A stretch of 64,000 nucleotides of DNA from Notospermus geniculatus (lineage: Eukaryota; Nemertea; Pilidiophora; Heteronemertea; Lineidae), in assembly GCA_002633025.1 (NCBI GenBank), contig NMRB01000060.1, positions 40,000 through 103,999 on the forward strand. The letters are read 5' to 3'. The stretch's first letter is position 1; the number at the start of each line of letters is the position of its first letter. A program made the position numbers and the translations under genes. Of the stretch, positions 44,469-54,400 are shown one piece after another. The notes under the pieces are model-generated. The model worked only from the letters and a program-made list of their open reading frames with translations. It was not told where the DNA came from and did no database searches.

Positions 44469-45822
44469 TATAAGTTATAACCCCCATTTTATAACAAAAT
44501 CTATGATTTTGTATCGCATCTACCATTTTAGTTTCAAAATCCTAGTTTTTGACAAAATGATGGTTACAACCCCCATTTTAGTTCAAAAACCTATATTTTG
44601 TCGGTAACTACTATTTTAGCCTTAAAATCATAGATTTTGTCAAAATAGCGGTTGTAACTGTTCAAAATATAGGATTTTGAATCAAGTGGACAATCTGCTT
44701 CAAAATCATAGATTCTGAAGTCAAAAACTAGGATTTTCAGATAAAATCTAGGTTTTTGAACTAAAATGGGGGTTACAACCATCATTTTGTCAAAAACTAG
44801 GATTTTGAAGCTAAAATGGTAGATGCGATACAAAATCATAGATTTTGTTATAAAATGGGGGTTATAACTTATATTTTGATAAAATCTATGACTTTGAAGA
44901 CAAAATGGTAGTTCGGAGAACAAAATCTATGTTTTTGAGTCAAAAACTGTGATTCTGTCGACAAAATATAGGTTTTTGATTCAAAATCATAGATTTTATA
45001 TAAAGTGGACAAACCGCTTGCCATAGGCGTGCGTAGTGTATAGAACCATAGAACCACATATTATAGCATTAACCTGCATCGAGGTTTTGGGAATCCCCTT
45101 GGGGAATCCCCAATGCTGTGTGTAGTCTTGCGCAGCCAGCCACACAGTACTGCTACGGCTCCCCAGATTTGAAACAGCGGCTGGGTGACCGAGACTAGGC
45201 TCGTCGATTATAACCCATCTGTCTATAGTGTCTGGCTTTAAAGATAAAGATCAGATCAAGAGTGTTTCCTGCGGCATCTTGAAAATATTTCTTTAGCATC
45301 GTTCCGGAATTTGTTCCCTCCGCCAATCGCATACATATAGAAATTCACTGCGTAGTTGACTTCCCAAACCAGCCCGAGTGCCCAGGACTCAATTTTGTAC
45401 CGCAGAAACCAGTACATCACTGCCATGTTGAACATGGCACCGATTCTAGGAACTTGTATATAAAATGCATACATTCTCACTGGTATAGAAACAAAACGTA
45501 AGCGAGGCTCACCATCACGAGCATGCGCATCATGTACTTGCTTTCCCTCCCACGTGATTTAGTATTTTCGTGATTGCCGCCAGACGTCGCTGTCATTCGG
45601 TTACGTTTATCTTCTGCTCGTCTCACGCCGATGATGATGGCGATGTTGCAGCCGATGATGATGAGAAACGGCATCATAGTGCCAACCAGGAGTTGATGAA
45701 GCATGGATAGAGTGGCAAAAAGAGGAGTTTCTGGGGAAACGAACTCTATCAACGACATACCGGTACCTTTAAAAAAGTGCGAATATTCGACACCGGATGG
45801 AAAAAAAATGACTGTCATCGCG

Positions 45823-45996
45823 GGTGTAACAGCCACCAGTGTTTCCATCTGTCATTGTTCCCCTCATTGTTTAGAAAACGGTGGCAGATAGGTCGACACT
45901 TTTCTCTGTGTGTCCCCTATTCTCAAGTCGCAATTTATTCCATCAGACAATAGGAAGGGAACACTCATAGATGGGGACACTGAAAAATGTTACACC
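45823..45996. mobile_element. GGTGTAACATCTGCCAGTG inverted-repeat element, copy 3
   Basis: GGTGTAACAGCCACCAGTGTT and GTTACACC frame 174 bp homologous to 38751-38925 (TTTCTCTGTGTGTCCCCTAT, CAGACAATAGGAAGGGAACA). It lies in intron 2 of copy H. Confidence 0.7.
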
Positions 45997-46184
45997 GGGA
46001 CGCATCGTGATCCTGACTGAACAGTGATGTTGTTTTTTTTTTTGGGGGGGGGGCTTTATCTTTTTTATGCGACATACAGAGGTTTCAGAAAAAAATGTCA
46101 ATGTTGTTGTCAACTTATTTCTCATTGAGTCATTTCTTTCTAATCGCTCGGCAGATCTGAAGATCTCTCCGTCCGGTAACTGGC

Positions 46185-46290
46185 GGGTGACGGTGAGTGA
46201 CAGGGTTCTAACTAAGGGTACTGAAGCCCTTCTGGTATTTGGTATGTTATGTATATATCATACTCTGCAATCACTCTGCAAACTATCACC
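46185..46290 (-). repeat. tRNA-like (SINE-type) segment, second copy
   Basis: Homologous to 39595-39720, including GGGTACTGAAGCCCTT and CTCTGCAATCACTCTGC. Both stand a few hundred bases upstream of exon 3 in copies F and H, so they predate that duplication. Confidence 0.5.
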
Positions 46291-46401
46291 AACTGTTCGG
46301 TCACCATACCACAGCGACAAAACAGCTTGACAGTCTGCATAGAATTGGTCATATTTAAACGGATTCAATACACTTTTGTATTTAGTGTGGTATGTTATGT
46401 T

Positions 46402-47046
46402 CTCCCGTAGGATTTGTTTGCTGAAGTTGATTTTTTTACTGTTTTGGCTTCAGTGAGCTTCCAACTGCCCAAAAATGACGGGGTTCAAATTTTCAGACCC
46501 TTCCCTCACTTTCTGGGCGACACCAATGATGCAACGACTGAGCTTTGTGATGTAGAGGAGAATGGGAGTCGATGTACAGCTAACTTTCGAACGGCTGGAT
46601 TTACACCCCATAAATGTATTACCAAGAGATAGTAACATGGTGTCTCGGAATCAGAGAGGCATTTCTTAATTGTTTTAAGCCGTTACGCAATGAGAGATGA
46701 CGTTTTTCATATAAATTAACACAAATGCATAAAAATGTATTTCCCAATATGTAAACTACTTAAAAACGCCACAGAATAGGCTTATTTGATTCCGAGGCAC
46801 CATATTTCTATCTGTTGGTAATACATTTATGGGGTGTAAACCCAACCGTTCAAAAGTTAGCTGTACAATGTCTCCCATTCTCCTGTACAAAGCTCAGTTG
46901 TTGCGTCCACAGTTCGCAAAAATGGGGGACACCCCACAAAGGGGTTAGTGGTAAGAAAATTTTAATCCCACCAATTTCTGATAGTTTGGACCCTAAAGAA
47001 CCCAGAACTGCAAAAAATCAACTTTAGCACAAAAATCCTACGGGAG
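46402..47046. mobile_element. CTCCCGTAGGATTTGT inverted-repeat element
   Basis: CTCCCGTAGGATTTGTTTGC with GAAGTTGATTTTTT following is matched by AAAATCAACTTTAGCACAAA with AATCCTACGGGAG at the right. A second inverted pair around TTAGCTGTACAT and ACCCCATAAATGTATTACC sits inside. It lies in intron 2 of copy H. A fragment of its interior occurs at 25010-25130. Confidence 0.75.
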
Positions 47047-47285
47047 CTGCTTTGTTGACACACCATACCGCACTATATTGTAATTTATTTACATGTTCTT
47101 TCATCAATGCTGTACGCCACGACCCAGAACAATTGTATGTCGCATACAAACGCGAACAATGCCGTTATGGCCATGGCGTGACGGACTGCACAAGATGGCC
47201 GCCTTCATCGGAGCCCAGACGGCTATGGCGCGGTCAACGGACATCTCGGCCAGGAAGAGACCCGACGTGATACCACCGGCGTTAG

Positions 47286-48005
47286 TCAAGAAATAAAGAA
47301 ACCTAAATGAAAATGAAAATGCGCAAAAATCAAGTTCTCTGCAATGAAATGGGTTTTGAGAAAGGGATCCGTTATGTCGGCTTTACGCGATAAATGAAGA
47401 TAGCAGAAAGATACCGACAAGAAAGACAAGTCAATTGATGTATGGTATGTCAAATTTGACCAAGCAGTTGCGGAGATATCGGCCATAAACCTCGCGCCAC
47501 TGGGATGTGGAATGAACAGTAGTCCACTCGGAATGACTACTGACTGAAATTTCAAAGAGTGCACCCTCTTATGTCCATTATAAGCGGCTCTTTGATGACG
47601 AATCGGACGGACTGTCCCGTCAACGAAACCGAAACATGACGTTAGCGGTGCTCCTTTGGCGTGATTGGACTCCAGGTGCTCCCTGTCAAGCCACGGCTGA
47701 TTCAAGTCGGAAATCAGATGGTGATATTCCGTGTAGATGTGATCGACTGTTTTGTTGATAGCGTGAGATAAGACCGATTTCGGTCGCCCGAACAACCTCT
47801 CTAGGTCAGTTAAGCGGTTGGGATACGCCAGTCTTCTTAATGTCATACATAGAGCGTCAACTCCACTGACAGCGCAACCATTGCATACATCATCTAATTC
47901 TGCTGGTAGCCCGAGAACGTCAACCAATCGGTAGATGTCTTCTGCATCGAATCTGAATTTGTCGAGGCACTGCGCTCTACGAGCTTGCTCGCTCCTTCGT
48001 CAACG
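47286..48005 (-). pseudogene. PIF/Harbinger (HARBI1-like) transposase remnant
   Basis: The frame 47286-47927 encodes SGVDALCMTLRRLAYPNRLT, DLERLFGRPKSVLSHAIN, HLISDLNQPWLDREHL and CFGFVDGTVRPIRHQRAAYN, then NGHKRVHSLKFQSVVIPSGL, the N-terminal part of a DDE_Tnp_4 nuclease domain with the first catalytic Asp in FVDGT. The same frame can be read upstream to about 48005 (CLDKFRFDAEDIYR), where an in-frame TGA stops it. After about residue 150 the similarity ends before the second and third catalytic acids (the usual RRHD-type sequence is absent) and the rest is unrelated. It is therefore a broken source of Harbinger activity, adjacent to receptor copy H. Confidence 0.8.
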
Positions 48006-48099
48006 ACATTTCTAGCGCGTGTTCCAGGAGGCTATCATCATTTTCAAGAAGGGCAACTTCTATGAGGTTGTCCATCGTTGCTGCAGCAGTTCAGGCCAT

Positions 48100-48885
48100 C
48101 ACACGGAAAGTTTTCGTTTGTTACGACGCGTTGTTACGTCATTTCGTCATGACGTCATGACAGATTCATTCGTTGACAGAAATTTTGCAAAACTACCATC
48201 ATGTCATAAAATGGTGGGACCCTGAATCGTTGGCGCCAAAACTTCCGTTGTCGGGTTGGAACCGAGATACCCAAACGGACACACTACTACACGCCGAGGA
48301 CCATTCGACGTCGGGAAAATTCTTGACGGATATTTTTTCGTACGGGAAACCCAAATTTCTCTATTGTAATGGTTGTCTACGGAAATCGCCTTGGTGTTTT
48401 GTTTTTATATGGAAACTCGTCATCTATTGTCATGTACCATAAATTGCGGACCATGTTTACATGGCGTTAGTGACGTCGCAATGCATCAGCATGTGTTGGA
48501 TGCACTACGGCGTCACGTCACTTCGTCCGCAATTTTCGGTACACATCTATAGTTCTATTGAAGAACATCTTGGACAATTTGTTGTTTTTATGTAACCTTC
48601 ACTTGATCTTGATTCACGGCGGCAATGGCATCCAATGCATAATTCGGTGGTCGCCGAAAGGTCATATGCGCCGGCATTTTCTGGCCCTCGCTGCTGACAC
48701 CAAGAGTAACTGTACAACCCAACTTTCCATTTCCCCTGGATGACCTGATGTCGACCTTCTTCTGTCCAGTCTGGGTGTTGGTGTATGATGGCATGTGGTC
48801 AAACATCACAAACGTTCACAAGTCGTTGCGGATGGAGGTCCAGGACAACACGTCTGACTAACCATAAAAATCGCTTCCCGCTGTG
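48100..48885. other. Non-coding DNA between Harbinger remnant and inverted repeat
   Basis: No gene recognised. A hairpin spans 48434-48542 (GTACCATAAATTGCGGA and its inverse). GATTGCGGACCATGTTTACATG recurs in part near 54150. Some of this may be the rest of the Harbinger element. Confidence 0.4.
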
Positions 48886-48887
48886 CT

Positions 48888-49611
48888 GTAAACTCCCTAG
48901 GCAGTTGTGAGTTGCGCCCCCTTCGGTTTACTCCATCTTGTCCAAACAAGGCTATCGACTCCGTATGAACTCCGTCTTTAGCCTTGTCCGAATCGTGTCA
49001 TCTTTTCCGTTAATGCATAAATTATTAATGAACCTAACCCCTACTTGACCCCGCCTCCGAGCCAATCAGAACATGCGAAACAAATCACCGTTGGACATTT
49101 TCTTCGCTCTTCACGCTCGAATTTGTAACACGGATTTTGATTGGCGTGTCGATTTTCCTTCGCGCCCCGATGGTTGGCTGAGGCTGTCACCACCTCAGAA
49201 ACGGGAAATGTGGTGGATTCGAACCAGGCTAGATGACCGTCAGGACAGATAGACTGGTGAGAACCAGATGGTTTACTCGCTCTCCACAACTGCTTAACTT
49301 CGTAAAATTCGCCGCATTTGGTCAACAGATGGCGTCAGGGCCTGGCGCAAATTTCACAGCCTATCAGCACGCTGCTTTCAGAACTCTTTGGCCCGTTGGC
49401 AACGGATGTTCTTGTGCTACCATGGCTACGAACCGCTCGGCCAATGAAAAAGAGTCTCAGGCCAGCTTGGTTACCGGTTGCTCGGGGCTCTCATTGGTCG
49501 ACTCTCTCAGCGTCATCTGTTGACCGAACGCAGCGAATTTTACGAAGTTAAGCAGTTGTGGAGAGCGGGTAAACCGAAGGGGCGCGGTACACAACTGCGT
49601 AGGGAGTTTAC
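48888..49611. mobile_element. Inverted-repeat element GTAAACTCCCTAGGCAGTTGTG
   Basis: The left arm 48888-48933 plus 49270-49335 (TTACTCGCTCTCCACAACTG, CTTAACTTCGTAAAATTCG) pairs with the right arm 49503-49611 (CGAATTTTACGAAGTTAAGC...CGTAGGGAGTTTAC). The left arm is split by a 336-bp insertion. Open frames on both strands in 49041-49732 arise from the arms. Confidence 0.75.
48934..49269. mobile_element. 336-bp insertion with 9-bp duplications GGTTTACTC
   Basis: GGTTTACTC at 48925-48933 and 49270-49278 flanks the block, and the uninterrupted arm is visible inverted at 49565-49575. The left part matches 42988-43080. A 9-bp duplication is the size made by Mutator-type transposases, but no terminal inverted repeat was confirmed. 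Confidence 0.65.
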
Positions 49612-50545
49612 TGTGCTGCATCATCTGGAAGCGTTTTCGAATCGTTTGTCTTGTGTCTGCATGACCGATTAAAGCTACGTTATAGCTGACACGCGGAATG
49701 CGGATTGCGGAACGCGGAAGCGGAAAATGCAATGCATTTTCGTATACAACATAATTATCGTTCCGCCGGATTCCGCTTCCCTACCACACTCCGGATGTCT
49801 GGTAAACGCAGTTTTGATCTTCCAAAAACAATAAACCAGATTGTTACAGAGGTGCTGTCGAAATGTCTTCTGAGAATGAAAATCTCAGTTCTGACTTATT
49901 TTCCGTTTTGGCTTGCCATACTGCCCTGTTCCCCTTTGCGGTGATTTATCCCCTGGGCCTGACGGTGTTCTGCCCCCCTCTGGCTGGCGGTGAAAGGCTC
50001 GGGCAGCCTGCACGCGCTAGGACACTGTCATAAGAAGAGAATCGTAGATTACACATTGAAAACGACATACATATAATTGAATTGTCTCAACAAATGAAAT
50101 TCATTACTCTTACGTTTTTTGACCCGTTGTGTATGATAACATCCTCGATTACAAAAAGTCACGGTAAGTAACGATTGACGTACCAAACATTTCAACCTCA
50201 CCCCCAGTACATAAATGTAGGCCAACATAAATTTGCAAAAATTGTTGCGATATTTTGACTTTGGCTCCAGGTTGGAATATCAAACTTTTGATATGTCAGT
50301 TGCTCCAGTGTCGAGCGAATTGTTCCTGGAACGACATCCGAGACGCGCGAGTTGGTCGCCGTGTCACGAAGTGAATTGCCGGACCAATCAAACGATTCCT
50401 TGATACTTCGCGCTTTTCTAAGTGGGACGCAGCGCGAAGACGCGACTGCTGTAGTATCATTTTATGGTACGGGGTGCCTGGGTGGTGCAGGGTGTGATTT
50501 TTCCATCGTGTGACTTCTGTGACGAATTAAATCATTTTTGGAGCG
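49612..50545. other. Upstream region of the lectin gene
   Basis: About 930 bp without a recognised gene or clear repeat, apart from a GCGGAATGCGGATTGCGGAA short tandem run near 49690 and its inverse (TTCCGCCGGATTCCGC) near 49770. The proximal promoter of the lectin gene should lie here. No TATA box was identified. Confidence 0.35.
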
Positions 50546-51406
50546 ATGCGGAGCCTGTTGGTGTTGGTCGGCCTACTACTGGGCCTCGGCAGAAAAGGTA
50601 ACCATCTTATCAATAACTTTGTTCACTTCTATTTCTACTTCTATCTTTCTGACATTAACAGCAGAAGGGTGGATCATGGATTTCGCAGGGGGGGGGGGTC
50701 TAAGAATGGTGGTCAAATGTGTGGCTGTTGAAGACGGGGCCGATGCTAATCTGGTTGTTCTCCTCGAATCAAAAACAGGTTCCTTTCATTGGAATTTGGC
50801 CCAACGAACGGTTTTTGTCATCTAAAGCCAAGGTCACAAATGCACCGGGCCCCGTACGATTTTCCCCACCCAGCGGCTTGCTGCGGATTTTAGAGACGGA
50901 AACTCGGATCTAAGATGAATCATGCCGAAATCGCCTCAATAGATAGGCGGAAAGTAGGCTAGATCAAACTGGGCACCGTAGAAATTTGCCAAAATGTTTG
51001 TTTTTACTCGCCGTACGGGCCCCGGAGTGGATATGTGACTGGGGCTTTATGCAAACGTTCTTGGTAATCACCTGACGGACCGTTAATACTCTAGATCCAT
51101 CTCTAATGCCTCAGTCACATATCGACCGATTCTGCCAAGGATGTGTTTGCGACGCCCGAACGAGCTAAAAAAGGGGGAAAATGACGGGTTGCCGGCCGAT
51201 GACCCGAGGACATCTACGGCTGTCCTGAACTCGGTAGCGCGCCGCTTATACTACATGTACACAGTCGCATCTCCACCGTACGGGCTAAAAAATGGGGAAA
51301 ATGACGGGTTGCCGGCCGGCAATTTTTTTTCCCAACCAGTATAGATTCCCAACCAGTATATCCATTACGAAATGAAATTTACGAAGTGAATGGTGGGTTA
51401 ATGGTT

Positions 51407-51441
<35 letters not shown>

Positions 51442-54400
51442 GGGAGTAGTATAAGGATTAGAATTAAAATTAGGACTAGGATTAGCTTTTGCTATATAGG
51501 TTGGGGAAAAAAGTTGGTCGTAATGGATATATCAGTTGGGAAAAAAAATTCGCTGCCGGCCGGTGGCCCGAGGGTATCTAAGGCTTTCCTCAGCTCGGTA
51601 GCGCGCCGCGTACGTGATCGGAAGAAAATTAAACTCGGGAGTTATTTTCTTGCATTAGGAAACCAGACTTCAATCCCTGCCCACTGGCAGGCAGCTTGCA
51701 AATGTTGGACAGATTGTGGTGTTCGTTGGGTGAATTCTACACTTCCACACTTCAGAGGCGTATGGTCAGTGTCTATTCGGCTGGATCAATAGACCTGGGG
51801 CAGACTTTTGTTACATGATCGAGTCAGTTGTGAGGAGTTGGGATGAAGCGAACCTTGTCTGCAAAGATCGGAATGCGAATCTACTGTCCATCGAGTCAGA
51901 CGATGAACTGGTAAGTGTCCGCCATATTTCAACCTCGTCCCCAGGATCTAACTCGAAATTTCTTCTGCTTTTGCCTTGGGACGAGGTCATTTTCGGCTTC
52001 GATCGTTAAACCCTGGATTCACTTCCAAGATTCTTGGCACCCCGTCCCCAGGCCCCAACGGTTATTTTAACCTCGGCTACAGTATTATAACGAATATTTT
52101 TTAATGAACTCTGTTACGAACATTTATGTCTATCATCAGAAAGAATAATGTTTGCTATGATATGAAAAATAAAATAAAACAACAGATCTTATCAAGTTAG
52201 CACCCTGCTCTATGGATTATCACACCTTGACACCGCCACAAACAACTCAATTTTGGTACTCACTTGTTCATTTCTTGATTTCTGTTCACGTTTATTTTAA
52301 GTTGCCATCTTTCTTAATACTTATGTTGTTACATCTTGCTGTCCTTTTGTTATATACATGTACCTATTCTTGTGTTTGTAATGCCATCTTAGTAACTTTA
52401 CCTTTGTATACTGTTTAAGTTTTGTCCTCAAACCAGGGCTAATAATGCTCTGCTTCAGCCCTGCTGTTTTATTTCTTTGTATTTATTTTACTTGAATAAA
52501 ACTCATTACAAACAAACATAAAATAAAATAAACATATTTTAATCCATTTTCTTCAAATTTCAAATTGGGTATGACGTCAGACCGCGACCCAATCACAGAC
52601 GAGGTATTCGGTTGTGAAGCCAGGGCTTAACAAGCCAACGTTAAGCCCTGGGAACGAGGTTGCGCCATATTTATGGTTGTTTGTCTGCGTTTTGGCCAAT
52701 CAGATCACCGTCGGATGCCAAACCGTGTGAGCCAATCAAATTCGTTGTTTCTTTCTTTTCATTGTAAGGTCAAGGTCATAATTCAGTGGTGACGGATTAC
52801 TTTCAGAGTTGGATCAAAAACCAAGTCGCTAATGACACGAAACGAGGTGTGTGGTGGACTGGTTTGAACGACATCGCCAGGCCTGGTCAGCGTCCGTTTG
52901 TTTGGTCGGATGGGTCGGCCGCGGGGGAGAGCTATATGTAAGTTTACGGAACCTCTCTACTATAATCGAGATCAGAGGCGTGAACCTGTTGCGTGACCTC
53001 TTTTTTTGCCATCCTTGTCGTGACGTAGAATTGAGGTTCAAATTCTGAATAGGCAATTATTGAATCAGGCCTTTTTTGAATACATAAGCGAGTCTGGCAT
53101 CAGCCGACAATAACACTCATGATAACATGCAATGAGGAACCCGCAGAACTACGCCACGACGTGGCGCTGTCAGTGTAAGACCCGGAAGTCCTATTTTCTA
53201 ACAGTATTTCCATTTACTTGCCCCAAAATAAACCACTCTCGTTGGTTCAATTTTGATTAAATTACACTGCCCTGTTTCATGTTCAAAGTTCTCCATATAT
53301 CACTGCTTTATATCACAGAAATGCCACAGGATGCCAATACTGACAACGTCTTTTGGGGAAATTTCCACGGAAAATTGTGTAGAAAAATGTACACATTCTT
53401 TGACGACGTCAACAGCGAAAAAAGTGACGTCAGTACGTCATTCGGGTCTTATACTGACTGCGCCATCTGCAGTCATGCGGGTTCCCCATTGTATCAAATC
53501 TTCTCAGAAGACGGTACCGGTATGAAAAAAAAACGATCAAACTTATGGATGTGGTTGGCGGCCATCAGACGTCGTTGGAATCGTTAAATATTAAATGAAA
53601 GACAAAAGAATAAGGTTGAGAAAGAAAGAAAGACGAAAAAGAGTTGCATGTTAAAAACATTATTTTCATCTGTCATTCACGCTGTCGGTAAAGCCCACCC
53701 GAAAGCCCACAAAAATATTTTTGTTGACTGAATGATTCAAGGATTCATACCCCCCCCCCCGAACAAAAAAACTGATGACTTCATTGGCGCTAACTGGAGA
53801 ATGGTATAAGTTGACGGGATTTTCTTGGTCGATGTTTACCATTCTCAAACTTCCTCAAAACTGTGGAAGCTAATAGGGAGTTTTCGCAAAGCCCCCGAAA
53901 CGCCAACGCCAACGCCAACGCCAAACCCATTGTTCGATACCACGAATAAAGCACCAAACAAAAGGATAGACGTCTGCGTTGGCGTTTCGGGAGCTTTGCA
54001 AAAACTCTGTAATGACGGAAAGACCCGAAGTGTTACGAATGAGCTGTTCACGTCGAGCATCATCGACTTGACTGGACAGTAGGGGAGGTGACATGTCCAG
54101 TTGTTTTCAATCTATGGACAGTGGTAACTGACTATAGATCGACGGCGTTGATTGCGGACCATGTTTACATGACTTGACCAGGGTACCGGGCAACATGTTT
54201 CTCACGGGCCGCCTTAAACTTATTTCTGACGGGATGCCTTAACAAAGCATACCAGTGTGTCACCCAGCGCTTCTAGATCAAAATGGATGTTAGTATTTAT
54301 CTCTACCTGGCTGTCTCCGTGCGTGACTGCTGTGGAAACCCAAAAGTTCGCACTTCCATGTTTACATAAACGCGTGGAATCATGGCTTACTGGAGTTTAC

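Larger units (their letters stand above)
43119..45025. mobile_element. Third TATGGCAAGCGG foldback, interrupted
   Basis: TATGGCAAGCGGTCTGTCC at 43119 and GGACAAACCGCTTGCCATA ending 45025 bound two arms (43119-43277 and 44469-45025) of the same AAAATCATAGATTTTG-type sequence as 16056-17791. Another element is inserted in the left arm. A fragment of a further end (43085-43110) abuts it. The flanks GGCGC and GGCGT may be the remains of a target duplication. Confidence 0.75.
45256..47302 (-). pseudogene. Receptor copy H: exons 2 and 3, no exon 1
   Basis: Exon 3 45256-45766 encodes SLIEFVSPETPLFATLSM, TM5 MPFLIIIGCN, RAEDKRN, then a small deletion near 45485-45495 breaks the frame inside TM6. It reopens as RMYAFYIQVPRI through NFYMYAIGGGNKFRNDAKE and a basic tail. 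Exon 2 47093-47302 has SVDRAIAVWAPMKAAILC, then a 13-nt deletion around 47174 removes the LARKKV region and shifts the frame. Splice sites at both exon 2 edges are still plausible. DNA to the right is Harbinger-derived and no exon 1 was found. It closes the array. Confidence 0.82.

Noticed and set aside
49041-49732. Several open frames of 64-96 codons
   Set aside because: They mirror each other across the arms of the 48888-49611 inverted repeat and show no domain.
53279-53587. Frame with cysteines resembling a small zinc-binding protein
   Set aside because: The spacing fits no family I recognise, and part of the region resembles the inverted-repeat element of 30839-31160.
53845-54094. Overlapping open frames on both strands
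   Set aside because: They are the two arms of the AGGGAGTTTT hairpin element with GCCAAC repeats.
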